In this document: positions 1-9,628 of the stretch, piece by piece
Layout: every line of letters begins with the position of its first letter
Numbering within the stretch: position 1 is the stretch's first letter
Origin: Methanothrix sp.
GTDB taxonomy: Archaea > Halobacteriota > Methanosarcinia > Methanotrichales > Methanotrichaceae
Direction of reading: 5' to 3'
Assembly (NCBI GenBank): GCA_018052825.1
Contig: JAGPMN010000005.1
Location: 1-36,521 of the forward strand
Length of the DNA stretch: 36,521 bases
Made by a program: the position numbers and the translations under genes
Notes under the pieces: model-generated
The model's input: the letters and a program-made list of their open reading frames with translations, nothing else
Told to the model about the DNA's origin: nothing
Databases searched by the model: none

Positions 1-1523
1 CGATGGTCTCCATGTCAGCCTTTCCCGTGCTCATCGGAATCGGCATAGACTATGCCATACAGTTCCACAACCGCATCGACGAGGAGTTTGCAAAGGGCGG
101 ATCGCCGGTCCAGGCGGTGATCGAGACGGTCAGCCACGTCTCCATACCAGTCATGATCGCCCTGATCATAACAGGTATGGGATTTGTCTCCCTTCTCACC
201 TCATCAGTTCCCATGACCAGGGACTTCGGCCTTCTCTGCCTGATCGGCCTCTTTCTCTGCTATCTCTCCGCTCTCTTCGTGGGAGTGACGCTGCTTTATA
301 TCGTGGAGAAACGGGGCAGAAGGGCTAAAATGGCTGGCGCGCCAGCTGCCAAAGATACGCTCATCGGCGAGATTATAGGATCTGTGGCAGACTTCAGCAT
401 CAAGAGATGGCACGTGGTGCTGGTCGCCGCGCTCTTTCTATCCCTCGCCGGCATATATGCCGACACACTGGTTGAGGTCGATACCGATTTTAAAAATTAT
501 GTGCCCCAGGACCTGCCTCCACTGGTCGATTTCCGGCACATGAGCGACATATTCGGAGGCATTGATACTTTAGACCTGGTCGTCCAGGCGGACGACATCA
601 CCGATCCCGATACTCTGATATGGATGGAGGAGTTCTGCGCCTATCTGCAGCGCTCCAGAGATGCGATCCGCGGCTATGATAGCATCGCCAGGCTGGTGGC
701 GCAGGCCGCCGGAGGAGAGATCCCTCAGGACCGAACCCGTATCAGAGAACTGATAGACGCCATTCCCGCCTCCAGCAAGGAAAAGCTGCTGGACGGCCAC
801 GACACTGCCATAATCAAGCTGAATGTGGGGCAGACTCTCACAAACCTTGGGGCGGAAGGCACAGATAGGCTCATCAAAGAGATCGACAAAGATGTGGCCT
901 GGAACCCTCCGCCTCCCGATGTATCCGTGCGGGAGACGGGTAATGCCGTGGTCATGACCACAGTCATCGGCGCTCTGACCCAGGGCAGGACGGAGATGAC
1001 GCTGCTCGGACTGTTTCTCATATTCGCCGTGCTCCTGGTCATATACCGGGACCTGATAAAAGCGCTTCTTCCCGTTCTGCCCATGCTGGTGGTCATAGGC
1101 TGGATGGGGGGTGTGATGTACATTGGCGATCTGAAGTATACCCCTCTTACAGCAACTTTGGGCGCCCTGATCCTGGGCGTGGGATCTGAGTATGCCATAA
1201 TTATGATGGAGAGGTTCTATGAGGAGCTTGGGCGCATAGGCGAGCCGATGGAGGCTCTGATGGTCACCTCCCGGCGCATAGGCTCGGCCCTCATAGCCTC
1301 CGGCCTGACCACGGTCTCCGGATTCGCCGCCCTGATATCCTCTCCCTTCCTGATAACCAACAACTTCGGCACGGTCACTGTTCTGGCTATAGTATTCGCT
1401 CTGCTCACAACATTCACGGTATTCGTGGTGCTCATGTACCGCATGGAGATCAGGCGTTCTGCGGTCGATAACGCCAAATATGAATTGATAAAAGCCCTCA
1501 AGCTGATTGCAGGAGGCGGCTGA
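1..1523 (+). CDS. RND/MMPL-family exporter, C-terminal part (5' end outside window)
   Basis: C-terminal ~507 residues of an inner-membrane RND-superfamily transporter of the archaeal/bacterial MMPL (HAE3-like) type, which typically moves hydrophobic molecules using the proton gradient. The reading frame is open to the window edge, so the ATG at base 3 is probably internal. Visible are the end of the first membrane bundle with a GIGIDYAIQ motif, an extracytoplasmic porter-like domain after a lone TM (around residues 135-150, then soluble to about 325), and a second TM bundle carrying the matching GVGSEYAII motif, as expected from the family's internal duplication. The protein ends in a short basic cytoplasmic tail. 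Substrate cannot be inferred. It converges on the next gene. Confidence 0.88.
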   Translation, partial: MVSMSAFPVLIGIGIDYAIQFHNRIDEEFAKGGSPVQAVIETVSHVSIPVMIALIITGMGFVSLLTSSVPMTRDFGLLCLIGLFLCYLSALFVGVTLLYIVEKRGRRAKMAGAPAAKDTLIGEIIGSVADFSIKRWHVVLVAALFLSLAGIYADTLVEVDTDFKNYVPQDLPPLVDFRHMSDIFGGIDTLDLVVQADDITDPDTLIWMEEFCAYLQRSRDAIRGYDSIARLVAQAAGGEIPQDRTRIRELIDAIPASSKEKLLDGHDTAIIKLNVGQTLTNLGAEGTDRLIKEIDKDVAWNPPPPDVSVRETGNAVVMTTVIGALTQGRTEMTLLGLFLIFAVLLVIYRDLIKALLPVLPMLVVIGWMGGVMYIGDLKYTPLTATLGALILGVGSEYAIIMMERFYEELGRIGEPMEALMVTSRRIGSALIASGLTTVSGFAALISSPFLITNNFGTVTVLAIVFALLTTFTVFVVLMYRMEIRRSAVDNAKYELIKALKLIAGGG

Positions 1524-1685
1524 CGGCAAGAGATGGCCGATCATCTCACAACAATATTGCCGGTCCAATGACATTTCGCTTTTTCTGAACGACGTGGCAA
1601 TATAAAGAAGATCAGGCGATCCAGGCCTGCCAGCCGGCAGCCTGACCTTCAACAGACTATCAGTTTTAAAACAGTCAATTGGGGT

Positions 1686-2240
1686 TCAGGTCATGGCCAT
1701 GAGTTCGAGCTTGATTCTGTCAGGCTCTTCCGATCCAGCCGCTGTTTGCTCCGATCCGCCCTCTTCATCCGGAACATAGGATAGGTATAGCTTCCGCCTC
1801 TTTCCCTGAGTCATCTTGACATGCACAGGATCCAGCTCATGGGCCCGCTTCATCACGCTTATCACTGTGGTCTTATTGAGGCCCAGCATGTCCACCAGCT
1901 CGCTGGTAGTGTATCTGCCCGGCTTCTCCTCGATGATGTCTATCAAGGATCGAGCATGGTTGTCCAGGGCCTTTCCATCACCGGATGCGCTCTCCTGAAC
2001 CGGTGCAGCCCTTCCCTGACGGGTGCGGAGCTGGCTCTTGATGTCAGCCACATCTTTGGAAAGGCGGTCTACTTGGTCGATAAGCCTGCCGATCAACTCA
2101 ACATCGCTCTGCCTGGACTCCATCTCCTGTGATATCCGTTCCATGGCGGAGACCAGCAGGATCATAGCCTGGGCTTCTTTTCTTTTCTTCTCTATCTCAT
2201 CTGCTTTTGTTTTGTATAGCTCTAATAGCTCTTCGAACAT
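1686..2240 (-). CDS. Coiled-coil winged-helix DNA-binding protein
   Basis: 184-residue protein of unknown target. Residues 1-72 are a heptad-like, highly charged coiled coil (rich in E, K, R, Q) and residues ~95-155 form a helix-turn-helix/winged-helix unit: a helix, then TTSELVDMLGLNKTTVISVM as helix-turn-recognition helix, then a basic wing (QGKRRKLYLSYV). The tail is acidic and low complexity. The architecture suggests a dimeric or tetrameric transcription regulator or chromatin protein; I do not recognise a named family. It has a long AT-rich upstream region with two TATA-like boxes. Confidence 0.75.
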   Translation of the reverse strand: MFEELLELYKTKADEIEKKRKEAQAMILLVSAMERISQEMESRQSDVELIGRLIDQVDRLSKDVADIKSQLRTRQGRAAPVQESASGDGKALDNHARSLIDIIEEKPGRYTTSELVDMLGLNKTTVISVMKRAHELDPVHVKMTQGKRRKLYLSYVPDEEGGSEQTAAGSEEPDRIKLELMAMT

Positions 2241-2326
2241 TTACGGGCTACTCCTAGCATTTTCAAATACAGTCGCGTTTCCGAAGCAATTTTAAAATGT
2301 TACAAGAGGCAAGTGTGTTCTTCAAC

Positions 2327-2335
2327 TATATATAC
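2327..2335 (-). promoter_or_regulatory. TATA box for the coiled-coil winged-helix gene
   Basis: On the minus strand the sequence aaaagtatatatag is a purine-rich BRE followed by a strong TATA element. A start site ~25 bases downstream would give a leader of about 60 bases. A second TATA-like tract (attttaaaa, near 2290-2298) lies closer to the ATG and could be an alternative promoter. The 2241-2429 interval contains no coding signal otherwise. Confidence 0.5.
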
Positions 2336-2429
2336 TTTTCTTAGAATTATCCCCTTCGCGAATCATATCACTTAAATAGGCGAAAAAAGATCGTAATGTG
2401 ATGATAACCGTAAAAATTTATTGAAATCA

Positions 2430-3227
2430 TTATAAATATAATTTAACCATATCCGGCAGCTCTTTTATATCACTTATAACCACATCGGCCGCACCCCTGA
2501 GCCGCGGCGCCGGGTGTGTATCCTGCTGCACCGTAAGTATGCCAATGTCCGCGGCCTGTAGTGCATAAATATCATTCAAACCGTCGCCCACCATCGCAAC
2601 CCTCCTGTACCGGCCCTTCAGATCGGAGACTACCCTCTTCTTCATCTTCGGACTGCAAACCGGATAAATACGGTGCGGGTCTATTCCCAGCTCTTCAAGA
2701 AATGAGAGGCTTCTCATGCTGTCTCCTGATGCCACGTATACCTCTGCGCTCATCTGCTTCAGTTCGAGCAGGACATCTTGAAATCCCGGAAATGGTACGC
2801 CGCCCGTGCTCAGTGTGAAGGCAACCTCATCGCGACTGTCATCCACTATCATGCCTGCAGTGCGATATTTTTCCGGACACCTGCTCACCACCGCCTGGTG
2901 CACCTCCTGCAGGTCACGAACCTTCGCACTGGAGCCTCCCAGAATTTCCAGGGCCCTCTCCTTGGATACATTGCTGCTGCTGCAGCTCACCTCCACAAGA
3001 TGCTCGCAGCCGTGGATAACGGCGGCCAGCGGATCATCCGGCCTCAGGGAGGAGATGATGTCAGGGTCCATCTGGGGTACTACCAAAGCCCTGCCGCTCT
3101 TCTCCATTATCAGCTCCCAGGTGACCACCTGTTTCATAATGACACCGCTGCTGATGTCTTTGGCCACACGGTACATCCGCAGCATTGTGCCGGCCACATC
3201 CATGACAACCGCCAGGTCTGAGGTCAT
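2430..3227 (-). CDS. Soluble P-type-ATPase-like HAD phosphatase
   Basis: 265-residue HAD-superfamily protein. Motif I is DVAGT (residues 10-14): the nucleophile Asp is present but the usual second Asp of DxDxT is Ala, resembling the DKTGT of P-type ATPases rather than ordinary HAD phosphatases. Motif II is VASGDS (165-170), the conserved Lys lies in SPKMKK (192-197), and motif IV is GDGLND (214-219). No membrane segments are present, so it fits the soluble P-type-ATPase-like group known from methanogens. About 120 residues between motifs I and II form a cap domain of unknown specificity. Substrate unknown. Confidence 0.75.
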   Translation of the reverse strand: MTSDLAVVMDVAGTMLRMYRVAKDISSGVIMKQVVTWELIMEKSGRALVVPQMDPDIISSLRPDDPLAAVIHGCEHLVEVSCSSSNVSKERALEILGGSSAKVRDLQEVHQAVVSRCPEKYRTAGMIVDDSRDEVAFTLSTGGVPFPGFQDVLLELKQMSAEVYVASGDSMRSLSFLEELGIDPHRIYPVCSPKMKKRVVSDLKGRYRRVAMVGDGLNDIYALQAADIGILTVQQDTHPAPRLRGAADVVISDIKELPDMVKLYL

Positions 3228-3345
3228 CGCTGGATGATGGAGGATAATGGAAGATGAAGCTTTTGCCGGGCAACAATAAGTTTTTTAGCTAGAAGAATAC
3301 AATATTCATAAGCGGGGTAGAAGGACGAAGGGATGGATAGCGGCT

Positions 3346-4041
3346 TTGTTGCTGATATTCCTCTTCTCACTGGAGGGCGGGCAGGCTACGCCGGCATTGA
3401 AGGAGCCGCTCCAGGATGGGGATTTTTGCAACCGGCTGAAGGTGACCGGGACAGGGGCCTTTGAGGTTGGAGTCTCGGTTAAAGACAGAGAGATCGCCCT
3501 GGAGTACAGCAACTTCATGTATGGCGACGGAGACCTGGAGATGGACTCAGGGACGGTCGAGGCACAGAGGGCGGCTGATGTGCCTGCAGGGGATGGCAGC
3601 TCGTCCATGCTTCTCAATCTCTGGGAGGGCAGCCGGATCACCTACTCGGGCAAGACCCCCATGGTGGGAATGAAGTACATCCACTCCAAAGCCTTCTGGG
3701 GAGGAATCGGTGCCGAGATATCTGAGAGCTACTCTGTGACGGAGATGGACAGAGAGGACAGCAGCATATTTGCATCCACCAATCCAGGCGCCTACACCAC
3801 CGATCCCAGGAGGCTGGAAGAGATGCTCAGGGCCAGCCAGGTGCATACAGTGGGCATCACAGCCAAAAACTCGTTCAACGGAACCTGGCAGACGGACGCT
3901 CATATGCATAAGATGTTCAGCAAGGATATCAGAGCGCATGAGATGTTCAGCGGAACCTTCGAAGTGGAGAAGACCATCAAGTTCCGGGAGAGCCCGGTGG
4001 CGGAAGAAAAGCAGACGGGATGTGACGGGATAGACTGCTGA
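3346..4041 (+). CDS. Secreted protein of unknown function; start uncertain
   Basis: 231 residues counted from TTG 3346. The frame begins with a hydrophobic stretch (LLLIFLFSLEGGQA) that looks like the core of a signal peptide. The frame stays open upstream to 3289 and would encode a basic stretch (KRGRRTKGWIAA), a textbook signal-peptide n-region, but no ATG/GTG/TTG exists there; ATT at 3304 is the only near-canonical option. The mature part is hydrophilic, probably beta-rich, has one N-glycosylation sequon (NGT) and ends in two cysteines within CDGIDC. I do not recognise the family. It ends just before a tRNA gene on the other strand. Confidence 0.65.
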   Translation: MLLIFLFSLEGGQATPALKEPLQDGDFCNRLKVTGTGAFEVGVSVKDREIALEYSNFMYGDGDLEMDSGTVEAQRAADVPAGDGSSSMLLNLWEGSRITYSGKTPMVGMKYIHSKAFWGGIGAEISESYSVTEMDREDSSIFASTNPGAYTTDPRRLEEMLRASQVHTVGITAKNSFNGTWQTDAHMHKMFSKDIRAHEMFSGTFEVEKTIKFRESPVAEEKQTGCDGIDC

Positions 4042-4044
4042 TAA

Positions 4045-4118
4045 CGGACCCGCCGGGATTCGAACCCGGGTCCGAGGCTCCGGAGGCCTCTATTCTATCC
4101 AGACTATACTACGAGTCC
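4045..4118 (-). tRNA. tRNA-Arg (CCG anticodon)
   Basis: Minus-strand cloverleaf: acceptor GGACUCG pairs with CGGGUCC through one U-G wobble; the anticodon stem GAGGC/GCCUC encloses loop CUCCGGA, giving anticodon CCG (codon CGG, Arg). The T arm is CCGGG-UUCGAAU-CCCGG with the conserved UUCGA. The D loop has A14, G18-G19 and A21, but the D stem GUAU/GAAU is weak with an A-A opposition. The discriminator is G and CCA is not encoded. No intron. Confidence 0.93.
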
Positions 4119-4189
4119 ACTAAAAATTATGAAATATAGGTTAGATAGGTTAGCGGCTTTCCGTTTCCGGGAAAGCAGCCACCATATAA

Positions 4190-4498
4190 CTAGCTCTCCA
4201 GCACGATCTCGATGTTCACGTTCTTGGGTACCTGGATTCTCATGAGCTGGCGCAGAGCCCTCTCATCGGCATCCAGGTCGATCAGCCTCTTGTGTACCCT
4301 CATCTCCCAGTGATCCCAGGTGGCCGTCCCCTCGCCGTCAGGGCTCTTCCTGCAGGGAACCACCATCTTCTTGGTGGGCAGGGGGATGGGTCCGGCCATG
4401 TGGACGCCGGTTCTCTGGGCAATCCCCTTGACCTGACCGCATATATCGTCCAGCATCAGGGGATTTGTGCCGGAGAGTCTAATTCTTGCCTTCTGCAT
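4190..4498 (-). CDS. rpsJ: 30S ribosomal protein S10
   Basis: 102-residue archaeal uS10 of the small ribosomal subunit. It shows the characteristic N-terminal strand ([12 protein letters not shown]), the GPIPLPTKK loop that contacts 16S rRNA in the head, and a C-terminal strand ending NIEIVLES. Length is normal for archaea. It is the last gene of a fusA-tuf-rpsJ unit, 18 bases after the tuf stop, the conserved archaeal arrangement. Confidence 0.97.
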   Translation of the reverse strand: MQKARIRLSGTNPLMLDDICGQVKGIAQRTGVHMAGPIPLPTKKMVVPCRKSPDGEGTATWDHWEMRVHKRLIDLDADERALRQLMRIQVPKNVNIEIVLES

Positions 4499-4516
4499 GC
4501 TTTACACCAAAAAAAT

Positions 4517-5791
4517 TTAGCGTGGGGTCACGCTCATGCACATGCCGGCAGCGACGGTCGTGCCCATATCTCTGATGGCGAACCTTCCCAGTTGCGGAAT
4601 CTCCTTCACCGGCTCGATGACCATGGGCTTGGAGGGTGTAACCATTATGATGGCTGCATCTCCGGCCTTGATGAAGGCGGGGTTCTCCTCCTTAACCGCT
4701 CCTGACCTGGGATCTAGCTTGGCCAGAATGGATGTGATGGTGCAGGCGATCTGCGCCGTATGGCAGTGGAATACGGGGGTGTATCCGGCAGATATGGCGC
4801 TCGGATGCTGCAGCACTACTATCTGGGCCTTGAACTCCTTGGCTACGGTCGGGGGCTTCTCAATCGATCCGCAGACATCGCCGCGGCGGATATCCTTCTT
4901 GGATACGCCACGCACGTTCCATCCGATGTTGTCGCCGGGGTAGGCCTCGGGGACCTCCTCGTGATGCATCTCGATGGACTTGACCTCGCCGGTCACATTT
5001 GCGGGCTGGAAGACTATCTTGTCGTTCTTCCTCATGACGCCTGTCTCGACGCGCCCCACAGGCACAGTGCCCACACCTGAGATGGTGTAAACGTCCTGCA
5101 CCGGCACGCGCAGGGGCAGGTTGGTGGGCTTCTGTGGTACCTTGAGGTTGTTCAAGGCCTCCAGCAGGGTCGGTCCCTTGTACCATTTCAAGTTCTCGCT
5201 GGGCTTGGAGAGATTGTCTCCCATCAGGCCTGAGATCGGGATGAAGGGGATATCTTCCAGCTTGTATCCGACCATCCGCAGCAGCTTGCCCACCTCGTCC
5301 TTGACCTCGTTGAACCTCTTCTCATCATAGGGCGGGGTGGTGGCATCGATCTTGTTCAGGGCCACTATGAGCTGATTGACGCCCAGCGTCCTGGCCAGGA
5401 ATACGTGCTCCTTGGTCTGAGCCATGACGCCGTCGGGAACTGCCACAATCAGCACAGCCGCATCTGCCTGGCTGGCTCCCGTGATCATATTCTTTACGAA
5501 GTCCCTGTGGCCTGGGCAGTCCACCACTGTGAAGTAGTACTTTGCGGTATCGAAGCGGTGATGGGCGATATCGATTGTGACACCCCTCTCCCTCTCCTCC
5601 TTCAGGCTGTCCATAGCCCAGGCGAACTCAAAGGTTGCCTTTCCCTTGGCTGCTGCTTCTTTCCTGTACTCTTCAATTACGTGAGGGTCTATAGCCCCCG
5701 TCTCGAACATCAATCTGCCTACGGTCGTCGACTTGCCGTGGTCGACGTGTCCAATGAATGCTAGATTGAGGTGTGGCTTAGTATCTGCCAT
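4517..5791 (-). CDS. tuf: Translation elongation factor 1-alpha (aEF-1A)
   Basis: 424-residue GTPase that brings aminoacyl-tRNA to the ribosome A site. G1 is GHVDHGKS (residues 14-21), G2 lies in the ERGVTID region, G3 is DCPGH, G4 is NKID; domains 2 and 3 follow as beta barrels, with the archaeal/eukaryal-type sequence throughout ([25 protein letters not shown]). Full length and intact. It sits between fusA and rpsJ, downstream of fusA by 95 bases. Confidence 0.98.
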   Translation of the reverse strand: MADTKPHLNLAFIGHVDHGKSTTVGRLMFETGAIDPHVIEEYRKEAAAKGKATFEFAWAMDSLKEERERGVTIDIAHHRFDTAKYYFTVVDCPGHRDFVKNMITGASQADAAVLIVAVPDGVMAQTKEHVFLARTLGVNQLIVALNKIDATTPPYDEKRFNEVKDEVGKLLRMVGYKLEDIPFIPISGLMGDNLSKPSENLKWYKGPTLLEALNNLKVPQKPTNLPLRVPVQDVYTISGVGTVPVGRVETGVMRKNDKIVFQPANVTGEVKSIEMHHEEVPEAYPGDNIGWNVRGVSKKDIRRGDVCGSIEKPPTVAKEFKAQIVVLQHPSAISAGYTPVFHCHTAQIACTITSILAKLDPRSGAVKEENPAFIKAGDAAIIMVTPSKPMVIEPVKEIPQLGRFAIRDMGTTVAAGMCMSVTPR

Positions 5792-5886
5792 AGCTTATCT
5801 CCTCCAAACTGGCACTATCCATATTTTTCAGTATCTCTGCTTTAGTGTTTAATCTTTTCGAAGGCCGCATCGTGGGCTTCGCCTCC

Positions 5887-8082
5887 TCAAACGACCTTCA
5901 GGTAATCAGATGGCTTGGGCATCTCAGGCTTGAGTCCCTTTCGGGTCCGGATCTGCTTGACCGTCTCCAGCAGCAGGTTGGCGGGCAGGGGCTCGAAACC
6001 GGCGAACTCCGTGGACCAGAGTGCTCTGCCTTCCGTGGCCGACCTTATGGCCCCGGAGAATCCGAACATCTGGGCCACTGGCATCTTCGACTTGAGTATT
6101 ATCATGTCGCCCTGGCTGTCCATGCTCAGGATAACTCCTCTTCTACCCTGGATCTCAGACATGGCTCCACCCATCTGGTCCTGAGGCACCTGTATATAGA
6201 CATTCTGGAATGGCTCGAGCAATACGGGGTCGGCCATGAGTATTCCCGCCTGCACTGCCTGCCTGACTGCCGGTATGACCTGAGCCGGGCCGCGGTGCAC
6301 AGCATCCTCGTGCAGCTTGACATCCACGATCTTGGCCTTTACGCCCTGCACGGGCTCTCTCGATATGGGCCCGTTCTTGAGAGCCTCCTCGAAGCCCTCC
6401 AGTATCAGCTCCATGGTCTCCTTCAGGTACTGAATGCCCTTTGTCATGTTGAGCAGAACGTTGGTGCCGTAATATCCGGCGATGTTCCTGGCCTCGTCCT
6501 TGTCCATGCCCCTCTCGATGAGGATCTTGCGCCTTTCCAGCTCATCCATCTTCATGCTGATCTTGCCCTCCTTCAGGGCCTCGATCACGCCGGGCTCCAG
6601 GGGCTCAAACTCGATATAGAAGCGGTTGTGATGGTTGGGGGACTTGCCTTCCACCGGCCCGGCCTTTCCGACGATGGACTCGCGATAGACGACGATTGGC
6701 GGGCTGGTCTTCAGCTCCACGCCGCGATCGCGCTGCAGCCTTGTGACGGTTACATCCAGATGAAGCTCTCCCATTCCCGCCATGAGGTGCTCGCCCGTCT
6801 CCTCGTTGATGGTGACCTGCAGTGTGGGGTCCTCCTTGGCTATCTGCCTCAAAACCTCAACCACCTTGGGCAGATCGCGGGTGTTCTTGGCCTCAACTGC
6901 CACGGTCATGACCGGCTCGGATACGTGCTTGATCTGCTCGAATGGCGTCATGTTTTCTTCAGTGGAGACTGTGGAGCCGACGATGGCGTCCCGCAGGCCT
7001 GTGACGGCCGCAATGTTTCCGGCTGGAATCTCCTCCACCTCTACCCTCTCAGCGCCCATGATTATGCCCGTCTGCTGAATGCGGTTGGTATTGGCGACTC
7101 CCGATATGTACAGCTCCATGCCGCGGTGCAGCGTCCCGGAGAACAGCCTTCCAGTGGCCACTTCACCTGCGTGTGGGTCGATCTTGACCTTATTGATCAT
7201 GAAGGCCACCGGGCCCTTCGGATCGCAGGCTGCCATGGCCTTTCCCACTGGGCTCTCCCAGTCGCCATGCCAGATGACCCTGACCCTTTCCTTCTGGGCC
7301 TCGACTGGGCTCGGCAGGAATTTGACCACCATATCGTTGACGGCGCGGTAGAGGGGCACCTTCTCTGCGAGCTCCTTCATCTTTCCCGCCCGGCAGTAAT
7401 CTATGACCTGCTTGAATCCGATGCCAGTCCTCTTCATCTGGGGAATGCTGATTGCCCAGTTGTAAAGAGCGGAGCCGAAGGCGATATTGCCCCTGGAGGC
7501 GTCCAGCTTCCATCCGGCCTTGTATTTGGCTTCATCCATGCCGGCGATGAGCTTGTTGACATTGTCTATGACCTTGCCCAGGCGGACGGCCATGTCCTTC
7601 TCTTCAACCTTCAGCTCATTGATCATGCGGTCGACCTTGTTGATGAACAGAACCGGCCGGACGCCCTCCCGCAGAGCCTGGCGCAGCACAGTCTCAGTCT
7701 GGGGCATGGCGCCCTCCACTGCATCCACCACCACCACTGCGCCGTCCACAGCCCTCATGGCGCGGGTGACGTCGCCGCCGAAGTCCACGTGGCCGGGGGT
7801 ATCGATCATGTTGATGAGATACTCTTTTCCGTCCACCTCGTGAACCATGGATACGTTAGCAGCATCGATGGTGATGCCCCGGGCCTGCTCCAGTGGATCG
7901 AAGTCCATGAAAAGCTGCCTTCCGGCCAGGTCCATGGAGATCATGCCTGCGCCGGCCAGTAGGTTATCAGAAAGGGTTGTTTTGCCGTGATCGATATGTG
8001 CTACTATTCCGATGTTCCTGATCATTTCAGGCTTGTCCATCAGAGTCATCACACGTTCTGCTATCTTCTTCCTCTTGCCCAT
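5887..8082 (-). CDS. fusA: Translation elongation factor 2 (aEF-2)
   Basis: 731-residue translocase GTPase. G1 is AHIDHGKTT near residue 30, G3 is [10 protein letters not shown]4 is NKVD. Domain IV carries [11 protein letters not shown] near residue 600, where the His preceding Arg-Gly is the residue converted to diphthamide in archaeal and eukaryal EF-2. It is the first gene of the unit: the usual upstream partners rpsL and rpsG are not next to it, since aspartate kinase is transcribed divergently from the upstream region. The SD is weak (gagaggcg shortly before the ATG). Confidence 0.98.
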   Translation of the reverse strand: MGKRKKIAERVMTLMDKPEMIRNIGIVAHIDHGKTTLSDNLLAGAGMISMDLAGRQLFMDFDPLEQARGITIDAANVSMVHEVDGKEYLINMIDTPGHVDFGGDVTRAMRAVDGAVVVVDAVEGAMPQTETVLRQALREGVRPVLFINKVDRMINELKVEEKDMAVRLGKVIDNVNKLIAGMDEAKYKAGWKLDASRGNIAFGSALYNWAISIPQMKRTGIGFKQVIDYCRAGKMKELAEKVPLYRAVNDMVVKFLPSPVEAQKERVRVIWHGDWESPVGKAMAACDPKGPVAFMINKVKIDPHAGEVATGRLFSGTLHRGMELYISGVANTNRIQQTGIIMGAERVEVEEIPAGNIAAVTGLRDAIVGSTVSTEENMTPFEQIKHVSEPVMTVAVEAKNTRDLPKVVEVLRQIAKEDPTLQVTINEETGEHLMAGMGELHLDVTVTRLQRDRGVELKTSPPIVVYRESIVGKAGPVEGKSPNHHNRFYIEFEPLEPGVIEALKEGKISMKMDELERRKILIERGMDKDEARNIAGYYGTNVLLNMTKGIQYLKETMELILEGFEEALKNGPISREPVQGVKAKIVDVKLHEDAVHRGPAQVIPAVRQAVQAGILMADPVLLEPFQNVYIQVPQDQMGGAMSEIQGRRGVILSMDSQGDMIILKSKMPVAQMFGFSGAIRSATEGRALWSTEFAGFEPLPANLLLETVKQIRTRKGLKPEMPKPSDYLKVV

Positions 8083-8149
8083 AATACGCCTCTCGAAGTC
8101 TGAGATAAAGATTACAATCCTGATTAGGACTCAGACTCCTCGGATTCAA

Positions 8150-8160
8150 TCTATTTAAGC
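8150..8160 (-). promoter_or_regulatory. TATA box for the fusA-tuf-rpsJ operon
   Basis: Minus-strand gcttaaatag is a good archaeal TATA element ~70 bases before fusA; transcription starting ~25 bases on would leave a ~45-base leader. It shares the 150-base divergent intergenic region with the lysC promoter, about 35 bases away on the other strand. Confidence 0.55.
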
Positions 8161-8192
8161 CTTCGGCCATATCCGGGATTTGGGCAGGCAAA

Positions 8193-8200
8193 GCTTAAAT
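8193..8200 (+). promoter_or_regulatory. TATA box for lysC
   Basis: gcttaaat lies ~35 bases before the preferred lysC ATG, which would place the transcript start about 10 bases upstream of it. This supports the ATG at 8234 rather than the longer open frame from 8180, which would begin upstream of this box. Confidence 0.55.
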
Positions 8201-8233
8201 CGATGCGAAGAGAGCAAAGCAGAGGTTTTTGCC

Positions 8234-9628
8234 ATGGCACGCTTGATAATGAAGTTTGGTGGTGTCTCCGTCGCGGATGGAAGCAGACTGAGGCATGTGG
8301 GCGATCTGGTCCAGCATTTCTCCCAGGGCAACGAGATAGTTCTGGTAACCTCCGCTCTACAGGGCGTAACCGACGAACTGCTGGCCGGCGCCCGAAAGGC
8401 GGCCAGAGAAGGAAACGTATCGGACGTAATCGACTTCATGGAGAAGCTGACTGACAGGCACAATCAGGCCATAGCCGATGCCATAAAAGACCCCCAGATT
8501 GCCAAAGAGGTCACAGAGACTATTTCAAAGAAGCTCTCCGAGCTTGAGAAGGCCTACATCGGCATATGCTATCTGGGCGAGCTGACTGCACGGTCTCTGG
8601 ATTACATCTCGTCATATGGAGAACAGCTGGCGGCCCCCATTCTATCCGGCGTCCTGAGGGATATGGGCATCCCCTCTCAGCACTTCACCGGCTCGGACGC
8701 CGGGATCGTAACAGACAGCAACTACGGAGACAGCCGCCCCCTGGAGAAGACATACACCCTCATACCTCAGAGGCTGCTTCCGATCAGGGGCGTACCCGTG
8801 GTGACCGGCTTCATAGCCAAGGATGAGAAGGGCACCATCACCACTTTGGGCCGTGGCGGCTCGGACCTGTCCGCCTCGCTCATCGGGGCGGCCATAGATG
8901 CCGACGAGATATGGTTCTGGAAGGAGACGTCCGGAATCATGACAACCGATCCCAAGATCGTGCCTGAGGCCAAGCCCATACCCAGCATATCCTACAGGGA
9001 GGCCATGGAGCTGTCCAACTTCGGGGCCAAGGTACTCCATCCCCGCGCCATCGAGCCGGCCATACGAAAGGGCATCCCCGTGCGCGTCAAGTGCACGTTC
9101 GACCCCGACATTGCCGGCACGACGATTGTGCATGACGACGTGCCCAAGGCCGATGTCATCAAGGCGGTGACACTGCACAAGAACGTGGCACTGCTCAACA
9201 TCTCGGGGGCTGGCATGATCGGGACTTTGGGCGTCGCTGCGCGTGCCTTCACAGCTCTTGCCAGGGCGGGAGTCAACATAATCATGATCAGCCAGGGGTC
9301 GTCCGAGGCCAATATCTCCATAATCATCGAGGAGAGGCAGGTGGAGAAAGCTGAGGACGCCCTGAGAGCGGAGTTTCCGAGGGACCTCGTCAAGGAGATA
9401 TCGCATTATCACGATGTCTGCGCCGTGGCTGTGGTGGGTGCGGGCATGGCAGGCACGCCAGGGGTGGCGGCGCGGGTCTTCAAGGCCATGGGGGCGGCAG
9501 GCATCAATGTGGTCATGATCAGCCAGGCATCAGGGCAGCACAACATATCCTTCGTAGTGGCCTCGAAGGATGCCGAGCAGGCCGTCAGGGAGCTGCATCG
9601 CGAGTTCGGGCTGGGTGGGGAGGCATGA
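8234..9628 (+). CDS. lysC: Aspartate kinase
   Basis: 464 residues from ATG 8234, chosen because the kinase domain starts at once (MARLIMKFGGVSVADG) and a TATA box fits this start. It phosphorylates L-aspartate with ATP, the first step toward lysine, threonine and methionine. The N-terminal amino-acid kinase domain (~1-290) has the KFGG loop, with Val where Thr is usual (KFGGTS), and the GRGGSD motif; two ACT domains follow (~310-464; NISGAGMIGTLGVAARAF and VVGAGMAGTPGVAARVF), implying amino-acid feedback control. Its stop overlaps the next ATG (ATGA), so it is co-transcribed with purM. Confidence 0.96.
   Translation: MARLIMKFGGVSVADGSRLRHVGDLVQHFSQGNEIVLVTSALQGVTDELLAGARKAAREGNVSDVIDFMEKLTDRHNQAIADAIKDPQIAKEVTETISKKLSELEKAYIGICYLGELTARSLDYISSYGEQLAAPILSGVLRDMGIPSQHFTGSDAGIVTDSNYGDSRPLEKTYTLIPQRLLPIRGVPVVTGFIAKDEKGTITTLGRGGSDLSASLIGAAIDADEIWFWKETSGIMTTDPKIVPEAKPIPSISYREAMELSNFGAKVLHPRAIEPAIRKGIPVRVKCTFDPDIAGTTIVHDDVPKADVIKAVTLHKNVALLNISGAGMIGTLGVAARAFTALARAGVNIIMISQGSSEANISIIIEERQVEKAEDALRAEFPRDLVKEISHYHDVCAVAVVGAGMAGTPGVAARVFKAMGAAGINVVMISQASGQHNISFVVASKDAEQAVRELHREFGLGGEA

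Noticed and set aside
570..1652. 360-codon open frame on the minus strand opposite the RND gene
   Set aside because: It mirrors the real plus-strand gene, has shadow composition (many His, Gly, Tyr, Gln) and no domain signal.
1663..1672. gttttaaaac palindrome between the RND and winged-helix genes
   Set aside because: Only ten A/T-rich bases between convergent genes; likely just transcript-end sequence.
5845..7962. 705-codon open frame opposite fusA
   Set aside because: Very long but a shadow of the certain aEF-2 gene: Leu/His/Gly-rich text without any motif, caused by high GC and codon bias.
8642..9412. 256-codon minus-strand frame opposite lysC, and a 311-codon frame opposite purM (9409-10344)
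   Set aside because: Composition is the antisense of the enzyme genes; no ribosome site or motif.
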